Of a stretch of 64,000 nt of DNA, positions 31,901 through 43,631 are shown one piece after another. Each line of letters opens with the position of its first letter. Positions within the stretch are counted from its first letter, which is position 1. Below the pieces are notes generated by a model. The model was not told the DNA's origin. It saw nothing but the letters and a program-made list of their open reading frames with translations, and did not search any database. The stretch is from positions 58,732,001 through 58,796,000 of the forward strand of contig JADMNL010000028.1 of assembly GCA_016271365.2 (NCBI GenBank), in the 5' to 3' direction. The position numbers and the translations under genes were made by a program. The DNA is from Neoceratodus forsteri (Eukaryota; Chordata; Ceratodontiformes; Ceratodontidae).

Positions 31901-32335
31901 ATCTCACATGAGAGACGAACAGCTGAAAGTGCACAGAGTCTGGACTACCCTCTCACCTACATGGTGGTCCCTCCACAACAGTGCTGAAGCACACTGGCGA
32001 CCTAATGTGGGGAAGCTTGCACTGTGATCCCATGCTGCACCAGTCCTGTTGATAAAATAGAGGACTTTAGGTTTCAGTGCTATCAACGTAGCACCTTTCA
32101 TGAGCACTAAAATCCACACACAGAAAAACAAAATAAAATCTTTTAAAGGAGACAGAAAATGATTTTTACACACTTACCCGCCTTTACATCTCCTTTCCCA
32201 TGCCAGTCGTGTATTCTTACAAGCTTTGACCAATTTTTGATAAATAAATTAACCTAGCTCTGGGGTACCCTTAGATCTACACAGAGTACCACTCTCCTCA
32301 CCAGCTGCTGCTCTTTTCATATTCCTAAGTCATTC
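31901..32335. other. Unassigned stretch before L2
   Basis: No recognised domain. The last part before 32,336 may be a diverged L2 5' extension. Confidence 0.35.
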
Positions 32336-32905
32336 TATAATCTTACAAAAGCGTTTGATTTAGGTGACCACCCGCTGCTCCTATCAAAGTTGTCATCCCT
32401 AGGCTTCACTACCTCCGTCACCACTTGGTTCCAAAATTATCTTTCAAAGCATCAACAATTTGTCCAGATCGGAAATGTTAAGTCCCCTCTTGCTCTTACT
32501 TGGATCGGAGTGCCCCAGGGTTCGATTCTTGGTCCTCTCCTATTTACGGTCTTCATAAATGACATCCCACCGCTCACTGGTGCTTGCTCAGGTCTGCTAT
32601 ATGCCGATGATCTTGTTCTTTACTCATCCTCCTCAAACCTCTCAGATATCAACCTGAATCTCAATAGTAACTTCACTACCTTTCAGAGCTGGCTATTGCA
32701 AAACAAGCTTGTCTTAAATAAAAATAAAACAGTGACTATGTTCTTCGGTTCAGGTTCAAAAATTCAGTCCAGCACCCAACCATTACGTATCAAAGCGCTT
32801 GATGGCTCCCCCTTAACACAGTTACCTCCTTTAAATACCTAGGAGTAACCCTTGATCCCGCCTTGGATTTTGACCTGCACCTAGCCTCAGTCATTAAATT
32901 CGTCA

Positions 32906-33450
32906 ATATGTAAGTAAGTAAGTAAATGTTATTTGTATAAGATGCCCTTCCAGTGCTCAGGGTGCCTTTACAGTACACATTAAAAAAGAACATTTCATAA
33001 CATTACAAATTAAAAGCAAATAAAACATATTAATACACACTCAGTAAGTCCCTGTAAATGCACGATTAAAAAGATATGTCTTCAGTGACTTTTTAAAACC
33101 TTCCACGGTCAGGCTCTCTCATATCTGGCACTGTAGAGAGTTCCACAGGGTAGGTGCCATAAAGGCAAAAGATCTTCCTCCTGATGTTTTTAGGGATACC
33201 CTGGGAATCTCCAGCAATCCCTCGCCAGAGGATCAGATAAGTGGGTGGGACAGTAAGGACGTAAGAGTTCTTTCAGGTAGTGGGGTACCCTGCTCATGTA
33301 GGGCTTTACAGGGCAGCAATGCAACCTTGAAGGTGATCTGCCACTGTATTGGCAGCTACTGCAGTTCACGCAGCACAGGTGTTATATGACTGGATTTAGG
33401 GGTTCCCGTCAACAACCTGCCCGTCGCGTTCTGCACTAGCTGCAAGCGGT
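32906..33450. mobile_element. Unclassified insertion in L2, with TAAG microsatellite at its edge
   Basis: The insertion is bounded on the left by a run of TAAG at 32,911-32,926. It carries a text common in aquatic vertebrate genomes: GAGTTCCACAGGGTAGGTGC, AGGGCTTTACAGGGCAGCAA, GTTCTGCACTAGCTGCAAGC. On the minus strand fragments suggest an old coding segment, but no domain can be named. It may be a non-autonomous retroelement with the microsatellite as its tail. Confidence 0.5.
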
Positions 33451-34204
33451 GGACATTTATATTCAGCTTGGACTAGCATATAAGGTGAGACATAGCCTAA
33501 CATCCACAGTGAGGATGGCCATTGCACAGGGGATCCTGAGACCCAAATTGTCATATGAGTTAATAGCCTTTCTGGCAACTACTGGAGGGTACCTCCGAAA
33601 GTGGATGTCTGCTACAACAGCATTTGACGTTTGGCTCCATCTTTACCCAAACTTACTCACCGATGCACACTATACTCCAGTTTGGGATGGTTTACCCCCT
33701 CAGCCTTCCGTCAGTTTACTTACTAAAGAATATAATCTCCTCCCAGATAACTGACAAATTGGCTCTACTGCTCAAACCTGTGACCTTAGCCTACCAACTG
33801 AGATCAGCTGACAAATCCCTTCTTGTCCAACCGAGATGTAAAACCAAAATGGGGAAGAATGCGTTCTCTAGCTGGGCCCCTAAACTATGGAACTCCCTTC
33901 CACTGAGTCTAAGAATCTCCCCTTCTCCACACAGCTTCAAACAGGAGCTTCATATGGCTCTCCTAAGCTCTGAACCCTGCTCCTGTTCTCTATCCACCCA
34001 CTTCTGTACTGGTTCCTCCTACTTGCCTACCAGCTCCAACCTCTACTACTCTCAAACCTACCTGGAAATTTTGCTGTTTCCCTCTTCTAGCACTTACTCA
34101 CTAGTTGTATGACTTATGACTGTTAGTTATTTGCACTTATATACCTGTTTTGTTACTACATATAAATTCCTGCAAATGTACTGTCATTGCTGAAAATTTT
34201 GTAT

Positions 34205-34690
34205 AAGTCTACTATAGAATTTGACGGCAGATAAGGACCGCTTGGCCCACCCAGTCTGCCCATTTCCCTACCTACTGGATAAGCTGCAGATCCTAGTTAA
34301 CCAGCAGCCTACTTCTTCCTACCCCCACCCCCCAGAACTGCCTTATGACTATCCCATGCATGCTTGAATTCCACCACTGATTTTGACTCCACAACCTCCT
34401 TCGAAGGCCGCTCCATGCATCCACAACCTCTCTGTAAAAAAATACTTCCTTAAATTACCTCTGAGCCGCCCCCCCCTCTATTTTCAAATTGTGCCCTCTT
34501 GTTCTTGCACACCTCCTTTTTTGAAAGATGCTACCCTCTTGGACTTTGTTGATTCCCTTGAGGTACTTGAACGTTTCTATCATGTCCCCCCTCTCCCTTC
34601 TTTCCTCGAGGCTATACATATTAAGCTCCTTAAGTCTCTCTTCATACTATGTCTGACTTCTACTTGTTCCCATGATGTTTTCTTGTATTT
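34205..34690 (-). mobile_element. CR1-type LINE 3' end, minus strand, inside the L2 3' UTR
   Basis: The 3' terminus is at the left (ATAGAATTTGACGGCAGATA, AGGACCGCTTGGCCCACCCA). Coding remnants on the minus strand give LERRxGGDMIETFKYLKG-type and HNLKIEGG-type segments of CR1 ORF2. The same 3' UTR version recurs at 47,635 and, inverted, at 48,487. Confidence 0.8.
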
Positions 34691-34795
34691 ATTGTCTACA
34701 TACCCTTTGTCGTAATCTCCCGGGTCGTACCTGAAAATATGCAGCTATGCTGTCTAGTGTACCTACCTGGTTAACAAAACCTAAATAAATAAATT

Positions 34796-35264
34796 ACATC
34801 AATAATACCATTCCATGTTATTCATTTGAATGGCTGGAACGGTGTTACTGATGTCATAGAATGTTCAAGCAGTGTGAAGAGAGAGCAGCAACTGCTGAGG
34901 AGAGAGGGATTCAGGGTAGTTACAAAGGCAACAAAATTAGACTAATTTTTGTTAGACGTTCTATCCTCCCTGCCACGGCATAACTCACCTTCTGTCGTCC
35001 TCCCCCAGCCCAGTCATCCAGCACCCCAGGACTTATAACAGCAAACGTCTCCACGGCTCCCCTGCCCGTGGGGCGGAGTCGTCGGGACGCCATGCCGCCA
35101 GTGACACAGATCCGTCAAAAAAGGTCAGAAACATACCAGAATATTGGATAGACACTAAAGAGACAACTGAAGGGTATCAAGAGGTGTAAAAATCAGTTTC
35201 CATTACCATTAAAAAAAAATGACATGCATCAGAGATGGAAGACATGATAGGCAACTGCAAATTA
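34796..35264. other. Unassigned stretch with small palindromes
   Basis: ATACCATTCCA (34,806) pairs with TGGAACGGTGT (34,835), and a GC-rich part near 35,050-35,100 contains CCACGGCTCC...CCCGTGGGG. No gene or named repeat is supported. Confidence 0.4.
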
Positions 35265-35560
35265 TTTATTTATTAGAATTTTGGTAACCAGGTAAGTCCA
35301 CTGAGACAATGCAGTCCCTCTTTCAGTGACGACCCGGGTGTCAATGGTGAACACAGTACAACAGATAAATACAATAATAATATACAGGATACAGACAGCT
35401 TTAACAACATTGCAAAAATGATTACAGTGGAAAGCCAGGTAAATAACTTAAAACAGATTAGGCATTAAGCATATATAAATAAACAGGATAATTAATATTA
35501 TACAATATATACATAGCAGGAACACAAGAGCAGGTGGATTACAAGATACAGTACATCTAT
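35265..35560 (-). mobile_element. L2-like LINE 3' tail, minus strand
   Basis: TTATTTATTAG at 35,266, then TGGTAACCAGGTAAGTCCACTG and a following AT-rich segment, mirror the plus-strand tails elsewhere. No coding part is visible. Confidence 0.5.
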
Positions 35561-35879
35561 CACAGTAACAGACTAGGCATTAATGATGCTATGACGATGC
35601 TGTAATTCCATCAAGGGGTTCTGCCGACATACACCATGAGAGAAAAGCATTAAGTGGTTTACAAACCTTGTACTTTACAGTTGGACAATGTTTTATTTTG
35701 TATAATATGCTGTAGGCTCAAACTCTGTCAATAAGGTTTAAAATTATCACATGAATGGAGCAGTTTCCTTATCAATAAAATATGGCTCAAGAGCCATTGT
35801 TTACCTCAGAAAGTTCTACAGAGAGTGGAACATCTCAGACCGTTTGACACAAATATTCTAAAAAAGCCACAATTCACAG

Positions 35880-36990
35880 TCCTTCCTCTGTCTACTGAAG
35901 CACCTCCCCCTTGGTGCTAGCTCCAGTCACACATCAGGAGCTTCTTAAGCTACTAAAAACCATCCTTGCACACGGCAGTGCTGGGCCTGATGGACTTGAA
36001 CCTAGGATCCTACGACTTGCTGCCTCTGTCTTTGCTACACCTGTAACTAGGCTCTTTAATCTATCTGTTCCACCTCGGTTCCTTTGGCTTGGAAATCAGC
36101 TCTGACTGTCCCAGTGTTTAAGAAAGGTGACCCCAAAATTCTAACGAATTACCGACCGACTGCATTACTACCTACGCTTAGTAAACTGCTGGGAAGGCTA
36201 ATTCATCATCAGATCTCTGCCCATTTACGTAACTTTAACATTCAGTCCCATTCAACATGGCTTTCGGGCTGGACATAGTACCACTATTGCCCTAACCCAA
36301 TTCACTAGCGACGTGAAGCTGAACATGGACAAAGGCCTTCTTACTGAGGCTGTCTTTATAGACCTCTCTAAAGCCTTTGACATGGTTAATCACCCTCTGC
36401 TTCTGAATAAACTACAATCCCTCGGTGCCTCCAATGCCACCTTATCTTGGACTGGCAGTTACCTTGCCAACCGGTCACAGTATGTCTCCTTCTGCAAAGT
36501 TCCTTCATCCCCGGACCCCATCGCCTGCAGTGTCCCTCAGGGTTATATTCTTGGTCCCCAGCTCTTTTCCCTTTTTATTAATGATATTCTTAACCCTTCT
36601 CCTCCCTGTAGAACCATTATGTACGCTGATGACTTAGTACTTTACACCTCCTCCAAGTCTATTGAGGACCTCAACACTCACCTATCAGCTGCGTTTCAAG
36701 ATCTTCAGTCTTGGTTCACCTCTAACCGACAAATCCTTAATGTGTCTTAAGACTCAGGCCATGCTCTTTGGATCCTCAAGAAAAGTCCAAGCTGAATACG
36801 ATAAGCTTCAGGTCCTATGCATTGGCAGAACTGCTGTCTCCAATACAGTCTCCTTTAAATACCTTGGTGTCACGCTGGACCCCATACTTGACTTCTCTGC
36901 TCACATCAATGAGGTTTGTCGGTCAGTAAACATGAAGACTGGTGCTGCCTACAACGCAGGCGGCCAGAAGAGCAGAGGCCAAGCAATAAG
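35880..36990 (+). mobile_element. L2-type LINE RT segment, plus strand
   Basis: Successive frames give SAGPDGLEPRILRLAASVFA, KKGDPKILTNYRPTALLPTL, TEAVFIDLSKAFDMVNHPLL, SVPQGYILGPQLFSLFINDI, MYADDLVLYTSSKSIEDLN and, from 36,662, VSFKYLGVTLDPILDFSAHI. This is a nearly complete RT domain with YADD kept. Frameshifts occur near 36,100, 36,290 and 36,740. The copy stops where a minus-strand L2 piece begins. Confidence 0.88.
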
Positions 36991-36993
36991 TTA

Positions 36994-37330
36994 AGAACAG
37001 TCTCAATTACCAAGTGCATATAAGTGAGAGAACAGTGCATGTTTGAAGGTAAACTGAGATAAAGAATTCTTTATATGGATAGGAAGGGAGTTCCAGAGCT
37101 TAGGAGCGAAACAGGAGAAATTTTGTTCACCCATTTTAGTAGAGCAATGCGGGACTGAGAGCAGGGGAGAGTTGGAAGACCTGAGAGAGCGGGAGTGAAG
37201 GGCGGGGGTTAACCTAGCTCCAAGTGAGTCAGGGTGGGGGTGTCTGGTTAGTGAATCAATGAAACATCCCAATGTATAGGAACGAAGAGCACTGGGGGAC
37301 AGCCAGTGCAAGGCTGAGTAGAGCAAGCCC
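36994..37330 (-). mobile_element. L2-type LINE C-terminal piece, inverted relative to the preceding copy
   Basis: A 107-codon minus-strand frame contains MLYSALHWLSPSALRSYTLG, then TKMGEQNFSCFAPKLWNSLP and FTFKHALFSHLYALG, the L2 ORF2 C-terminus. It follows the plus-strand RT piece directly. The pair is either an inversion within one element or two separate copies. Confidence 0.82.
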
Positions 37331-38394
37331 TGGAGCTAGTCAGGTTTGGGTGTGCCATGTCCTGTGGGTCACATGCAGCTTTGGACCATGTCAGCATAAT
37401 CTATATTCATTATGGGCAGTGTCAGCCCCATATTCTGTCAGTGTGTGCGCTCTGTTATGGCGTGTAACTGGCTAAATATAGCTCCAAAACAACCCTGGGC
37501 TATTTTCGGCAATGCACTACAGGCAGCACAGCGTCACTGGCAGGCTCTGAATATCAGGGCCCTTGTCTCTAATCACAATTTTTAAATTTATTCTAGGGAT
37601 GTACTCTGAGATGTACTCCAGAAATGTAATCTGAGAAGCGGGGGGGGGGGGACAAGGAGATTTGGAGTGGGGGGGGCGATGGTCAGAAATTGAATAAAAT
37701 AAGTCATGGGGTGGTTTGGTAACTCAAATTTTATACACAGCCTCAGTGAGTGATGCTTGAATAACCCTCGACCTTGGCTCTTGAGGTTTATGTAGTATCA
37801 CGCACCTCAGGTGTATATAAAATCCTTGTTACACACACCACCCCATGCATTAATCCACATTTTGTGCATCTCTGTACCACTGTAGCCAACACTAACAGAT
37901 AAGAAAACAGACACAAATCAATATATAATGAGAGAGTCACTTCCAGATCACAATTTTCAATCCTGTGCATCACAATTCTTAATAAAAAGCAGCTGGCACA
38001 ATCAGAGTAGGCAAGTCACAACATGGTGCTACCTGCCTCAGGGCCTAAATGTTCAGTTAAAAAAAAACAAATCCTCAAATAATTAATTAGGAGAAAGCCT
38101 TTGTAAGACCAGAATGTATTTAGTAAGCTCTGGAGTTGGATGATGTAGTTCCACCTCAGAACAGCATTCTGTTGATGCCAAGTGTGGGACAGCCCCACAA
38201 CATGTTCAATGTAAAGTGTAGAGGAATGAAGACAGGAGGTTGCTTATAGTAACTTTAGTCAGCTTGGCACAAATCACCTTTCATTTTGGTCAGTAGTATA
38301 CTAAACCTGAAAAATTAAAGGTAGCAATCTAAGTTGAGCAAAGGGACATGAACCGCCTACCACTAATGATTCTACTACACCTTACACTGAACTT
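37331..38394. other. Unassigned stretch
   Basis: G-runs at 37,640-37,675 are the only striking feature. Short frames lack family motifs. Confidence 0.4.
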
Positions 38395-39645
38395 GCTTTT
38401 GCCTTATCTCTTACTTGGGGTCATCAAAATGCTGGTTAGAAGGTGGAGCTAAAGCTTGGGACTCCAAAGCTTACTGAATACAAGACAGCCTTACGAGGTT
38501 TTTAATCAGATTAATTACCCTACGGCCCAGTGGCGCTGAGGGTTGAGGTGCTGGACGCCACCCCTCGCACCACGCCGGCGACCCGGGTTCGGGGGGAGAA
38601 GTAGGATCGAGCGTCCCATCGGATGCTCTCCTCCTCCAGGGGTGGGATCCTGGGGTGCTTTGTGCACCCGACGTTCCAGTGCCTGTAGAAGTACAGCACA
38701 GGCAGCACTACGGAGTCGGGGAGGGGAGGACGTTGAGGGCATTTGACAACGGTGTGCGTCAGCACGCCGTCTGTCTGGACGTCAGTCCTGCATGCCGATG
38801 TCCTCAGGGGAAAGGGGACAACAGGGGAGAAAAAAATGGAAAAGCACCCTCTCAACCCTGGATGATGACTGATCCGACCCCAGGACCACTACCCATGGGC
38901 AAGACCCCAATGTGCAGGCACTCTGATGGAAGGAGGTAGGAGAGCTACAGGAGTCAGCCGGGCACTCTAGGGGCAGACTCCGTGGGTGGATCCAGAGGTG
39001 ATGATCAAGTCTGAAGGAGTAAGGTGAGAGGGAAGTAAGGTGGGGATAAAAAGAGAGTCCAAAAAAAAAAAAAAAAAAAATTCATTAATTACCCTATAAA
39101 AGCTTTTGAACCGCTTTAGACCCTGAAACAGGCAGTGCCCTACTATAACTTGCCTGCCTTCAGGTTCAAAAAGGCATCTCTCCAAGCCTTCCACTGATTA
39201 ATTACTCTTCCTCAATATTTTCCTAGCTTCACTTATCCCCACCCCTCTTGGCCTTACTCCTTCTCTTTCCTATTTGCCCTAACCGCCCTCTTTGTCACCC
39301 TATTTTCTCTCTGTCTCTTACCTTGAGCTAGACCATGACTTAACTGGGCCTCACCTGGCACTCTAGAAATTGTACTTGCTAGTTCCTCAGAGTTTCCACT
39401 GTTAATTTGCTCAGGCTGCACTTATTTTTTAATACTTTTTGTAATTTTCATCACTGTTATACTGTTATTGTATCCATACATTTATTGCTATGCTGTTATT
39501 GTATCAATGTACTTTTGTTTTGATTGTATGTCATGTTTTTTTTCTCTGTTACCATCCCCCCAGGATGCACCGTGAGACGAGCAGCTTGTTGCTCAGTGTG
39601 CCCTTCCCAGTGAAACATTTCAATAAATAAATAAATCAGCAGCAC
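38395..39645 (+). mobile_element. Dispersed repeat copy 2 leading into an L2-like 3' tail, split by a SINE
   Basis: The parts 38,395-38,509 and 39,084-39,160 match 1,985-2,190. The rest runs to a typical L2 tail at 39,565-39,635 (CCAGGATGCACCGTGAGAC, GCTCAGTGTGCCCTTCC, AATAAATAAATAAA). If the whole is one unit, the dispersed repeat is an L2 3' UTR. The SINE at 38,523 interrupts it. Confidence 0.55.
38523..39083 (+). mobile_element. Long tRNA-derived SINE (family A), 561 bp, with 13-bp target duplication
   Basis: The flanks ATTAATTACCCTA at 38,510-38,522 and 39,084-39,096 are identical. The head CGGCCCAGTGGCGCTGAGGG and the B-box GACCCGGGTTCGGGGG match the SINE at 5,584-6,210. It ends in an A-run of about 20 (39,061-39,080). 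The body has ACCACTACCCATGGGCAAGA and other non-tRNA sequence. The good tail and duplication suggest a relatively young insertion. Confidence 0.92.
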
Positions 39646-39679
39646 TTTGAAGAATCTCTCTATGGACAGTAAAATAGGG

Positions 39680-40480
39680 CAAGTACAGTCGGCCCATCAG
39701 TGCAGTAGGGCTACTTCTTGCAACGCCAATGACTCGGGTTCAAAACTGAGCCTGGGTTGGTGGAGGCTAGTAAAAGTAGGACTGAGTGCCCCACAGCACA
39801 TTTTTCTCCTCCAGGGAGGAAGGGATGCCATCGGCACTGCAATACTGCCACCTGGGTGAGCAGAGGTGGCAGTGAAGCAAAGGCGTAGAGTAGCGGGGGA
39901 GACACTGACAGGGGAACTGTGGTGTACACGCACTGCATGTACATCGGTCTTCCCTCCCACAGGTGTCTTCTGGGGGGCGAATGGGAGAAGAGGCCCCAGT
40001 ACCAGCTTCCCAGGGGACCACCTATATCATGGCGAGCCCCAGCCTCCTTGCCTGCCTCTTGACATCATGCACATTCGGGTTATACCTCCAGGGTTTTATT
40101 TAACTCTAAAAATTGATTAGTGTTTTGCTCATGAAAGTGCTAAAACATTGTGAAAATGCATAGCACCTGCCTTACTGTGTTTAACAAACATAACACTTCT
40201 AGAAAACCTATATAAATAAATACTTTCTGAACAATTAGTATTGTCCCAAGAAAAAAACTGCTAATCAATTATTTAAAACCCTGTACCTCCTTCATGAAGT
40301 ACCCCGTCCACGGGGTAAACTGAGCCTCCGTGGAGGATGGTGGGTGAAGGCAAGCGGGAGTCAGGGGGGAGGAGGAGGAGCAGTGAAGCTCTGGGAGGGA
40401 GCCAGAGCCAGAAACAGAAACCGAGGTGGCATAAAATACTAATTAAAAATAAAACAGGGTTAGTGGAGGCACAGACCTAC
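39680..40480 (+). mobile_element. Long tRNA-derived SINE, interrupted by a MITE
   Basis: The head GTCGGCCCATCAGTGCAGTAG and B-box ACTCGGGTTCAAAAC are tRNA-like, followed by a long unique body. The body continues after a 195-bp MITE with CTTCATGAAGTACCCCGTCC, a cluster of short palindromes (CCCCGTCCACGGGG, CCTCCGTGGAGG). The 3' end is A-rich near 40,440-40,465. No target duplication was confirmed. Confidence 0.65.
40089..40283. mobile_element. MITE with CAGGGTTTTA ends and 6-bp target duplication
   Basis: Terminal inverted repeats begin CAGGGTTTTATTTAA and end TTAAAACCCTG. A second pairing block inside them is AATTGATTAG (about 40,111) with CTAATCAATT (40,261-40,270). TACCTC flanks both sides (40,083-40,088 and 40,284-40,289). 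CAGGG termini are hAT-like, although classical hAT duplications are 8 bp. There is no coding capacity. Confidence 0.82.
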
Positions 40481-40483
40481 TAA

Positions 40484-41249
40484 ACTGCACAAAATTAATA
40501 GCATTTAGAAAGAATTAGCACGGTTTATTTCTAATTTTGTTTTACTTATTATTTAGGGGTTTTCAGTACACAATAGTAACACATACACATAATAACATAC
40601 ATATTCCTGCACAGGTAGCAGGAACACAAAATCTGCACAGAACAGGTAATATTTAACATACAGATCATTCATAATTTGTGACTTTCTCAGATCTGAGCCC
40701 TCCGCCTAAACAGTATATCAGGAGCAAAAGTTCTGAGGAAGTAAGTCCTTAGAATATGGTACTCTCACTACAGGAAAAAATATATAAAAAAGATCACTAT
40801 TTTGAGCTTCCCCCTCACTCACAGACTCAATAATCTGGGGAGTAACTAGGTGCAAATAAGTACCATATAATTAAGAGATTGTCTGAGCTCGGTTAAGTTA
40901 CCATTATACCGTACACACAAAGGCCCCTTATTCGGGACCATGTAGGAGGAAGAATATTTTGAGGATACATTTAAAGTCCACAAACTGAGCAGAGTACAGC
41001 TGTACCCCAATAGAACTCTGTCCCTTTGCATGTAACATGAACTAGTAAGCAAATCAGATAAATTATAACAGGTCAGGGCATTTCTAAATTTAAAACACTG
41101 AACTGACCAGCTTACTTGATAGTCTCAATCAAGGAGCACTCAACTGGGAGTACGTCTCACTTAAGTCCAGGGAACCTAAACAGGCTGCACACAGCAGCAG
41201 TTGTGGCAGTGATCACAGTCCTGCTACAATCACTCCAACTTCTCCTCTG
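40484..41249. other. Unassigned AT-rich stretch
   Basis: No recognised repeat or gene. Confidence 0.4.
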
Positions 41250-42190
41250 AATCTTGATCGGAGACCCTGCGGTCCAGTTGGGATATCAGTTTTTCTGAAA
41301 AGCTAGATGCAGTTTCAGGGTCTGTAAAAATGTGGGATTTTTGTTGATGGTAAATTTGCAGGAGTGCTAGGTACAGCATCTGGGACCTCACTCACTTTGC
41401 CAAAAGTGTTTTTTTTTTGTTTGTTTTTTAAATTGACTGCAGCCTTTTTTTTTTTTTATCTTGTGTTTGGGAGGATAAGTCCGGGAAGAAACTCAAACGA
41501 CTCCCTTCCCATACTATGTCCCCTTTCTTCCTCGCCCCTTGCAACAGAGGAATTCTGGCCTCGGGGTAGACAGTGTCGCTATTATTGTAAAAGGTCGAGT
41601 GTCAGTAGATCCCTTCATGCCAGGTCGCATAGGGATTGAAAATGCCTGAACAATGTTGATCCCCATTTCTCTGTTCGGCAATCGCAGGTCTTCAAAAATC
41701 ATATGATCCAGTACTGATAGCAGATCAGCACGGCCAGCAAATCGAGGTGGGAATCCGAATCAGACAATTCTGATATTCCTCTGCCGCTGGCCATTTTCTA
41801 GCATCTCCACCTTCACCTGCAAGAAATTTACATCCTGGATCAGGCCTGCACTGACCTCAGAATGCCGCCAGGCAGTTGTTTTCAACTCCCCAATCGCTGC
41901 AGTGTTCCCTTCAATTTTACTGTCCATGTCAATACATTTTTGCTCGAGACTCGCCAGTCTCTTGTTTGTTTCATCTCCCGTCTCTTGTAACTTAATGAGG
42001 AGCAGGAGTAGCTGTGCAAGGTCTGCTGACGAGGACAAAGCTGGGCCTCTAGGTTTTCCCGCAGCACTGGTCCCCAGACCATGAAAGTAGGTGTTGAGCC
42101 CCGCAAATGTATGTTGGTGCTGCTTTTTTGGGCTCATTCTGTTCTCTGAAAGTTCCAACAGCAATTTATTGAATTTTACTGAAAATGCGA
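41250..42190 (-). pseudogene. L1 ORF1 pseudogene, minus strand
   Basis: The main frame (41,760-42,164) starts near MSPKKQHQHTF and has a heptad-like coiled coil (LLLLLIKLQETGDETNKRLA, SKIEGNTAAIGELKTTAW). This is followed by VEMLENGQRQRNIRIV, the junction to the RRM of L1 ORF1 protein. After a stop it continues as GFPPRFAGRADLLSVLDHMI and RPFTIIATLSTPRPEFLCC. ORF1 protein is an RNA-binding trimer that packages L1 RNA. Upstream of ORF1 no 5' UTR can be defined. Stops make it inactive. Confidence 0.8.
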
Positions 42191-43399
42191 TGAATTATTT
42201 TGCTTCAAACTGGATATTTTATGCGATCTATCACGGAGCTCTGGAAAGATCGCCCACCTTAATGAATGAGTGCTCCACAGTGCCCACACAGTACAGTTTA
42301 TTTTTATTATTATCCACCCTAAAATGTTCTCTTTGGTTATTTCCTCTGCCTCAAAGATGAGGTAGCTACAGCTGGGCTGTTCCTCCAATCAGGAAGACGG
42401 GCAAGAAGATGCCTTCAGTGCCAACACCAATGCCACTTTCTGATCAGCCAGCAAAGGGTGCAGGACTGGTGGGTGCAGGAAAACTTGTATTCCAAACTAT
42501 AGGTGTCATGCTGTTGTGATTCAAATTTGAGTAGCCAGTAATAAAAAAAAAAATGTAGCAAGTTAACAAACCTTAAAGTCTTCCTTGAGCTTGCCTAAAT
42601 GCTCACTGCCAGGCTGGTGTCCTGCGTTTTAACAGTTTAAATGTGATTACAAGAGCCTGTATACCCTCTCTGTGTACCGTCTCTTTAAGAGCGGCCTGAT
42701 TGCAGCCTAAATAATCTGACAGGGAGCTCTGTTGAAAGATGCAACTATTTGCTGAAAATCATTTAGAGTGATAATGTAGTTTGTCTAACCTGCCTTCTTT
42801 ATAGCAAGGACTGTTTTGTCTGTCTCCACTATCTTGGTCCTGGACTGCAAATTGGACCAATCAGTTCTGGTGGGACCTAAAATGTAGCCGGACTACGGGA
42901 GCTGTCTGAAGTCAAAATCTGTAGGAATTGAAGTTTTGAACTTTTTGCGCCTTTTTTACAACTGAAGGGGGAGCTCTTGCTTTGACTGACAGCCAAATCA
43001 GCTAACCGAATCTTTTGGATCTTGAGGAAGTCCCGGGCTGCTGGCAGTTTACAGTAAGTTCTGAGCTGGGAAGTGATATGAGAAGAGCTCAAGTGTATTT
43101 TGGGCAGCAATCCTGAGTGGATTCGCATGGGAAAACTGTGAAAGGGCTGAGTTTTTGGCTTGCATGTCTGCTGCTGCTCCTGAGAGGGAGAGAAGAGAAT
43201 TATTTTAGACTAAATCCAAGTTTGTGTGACTAAAGTAAGCTACTGAAGTAGGCCAGGCTCAACCTGAAGAAGACCGAAGATTTTGCCGAATGAGATCGGC
43301 CTGTCAGGAGTTCCAGCTACCCCTAAGCTCCCGGTGTGTGCAGAGACTTTGCGATTGTGACCAGGGAGTACTTTGCCTAGTACAGTAGAATTCCTGTAC
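42191..43399. other. Unassigned stretch
   Basis: No named element. GC content rises towards 43,300. It could be a 5' flank of the frames at 43,632-44,313. Confidence 0.35.
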
Positions 43400-43631
43400 A
43401 TGTAAATGTGCTATGAGCTGCTAGTGGGTTGTGAGTTAGTTCCTCACTGTGTGAACTGTGTTCTGCTTGCTGGAAGCTGTATCCAGCCCAAAATGGACTG
43501 CATCCAAATTTGTCTCCATGCAGTCTGGGCCTTGCCAGACTGGCCCAGCCAGACTACCCACTGCACAGAGAAGCCATCGATGAGAGACCTGCCTGGGGAT
43601 CAGGCCCCTGCTCCACGCTTGAACAGGAACG

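Larger units (their letters stand above)
32336..34795 (+). mobile_element. L2-type LINE ORF2 and 3' end, interrupted twice
   Basis: RT coding from about 32,345 in sense: AFDLGDHPLLLSKLSSLGF, then (frame 32,390-32,842) WFQNYLSKHQQFVQIGNVKS, GVPQGSILGPLLFTVFINDI, LLYADDLVLYSSSSNLSDIN, FQSWLLQNKLVLNKNKTVT. The YADD active site is intact. A foreign segment cuts the frame at 32,906-33,450. The C-terminus resumes at 33,624-34,112 with KMGKNAFSSWAPKLWNSLPL. A CR1 on the opposite strand sits in the 3' UTR at 34,205-34,690. The L2 tail (TACCTGGTTAAC, then AAATAAATAAA) ends at 34,795. Confidence 0.88.
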
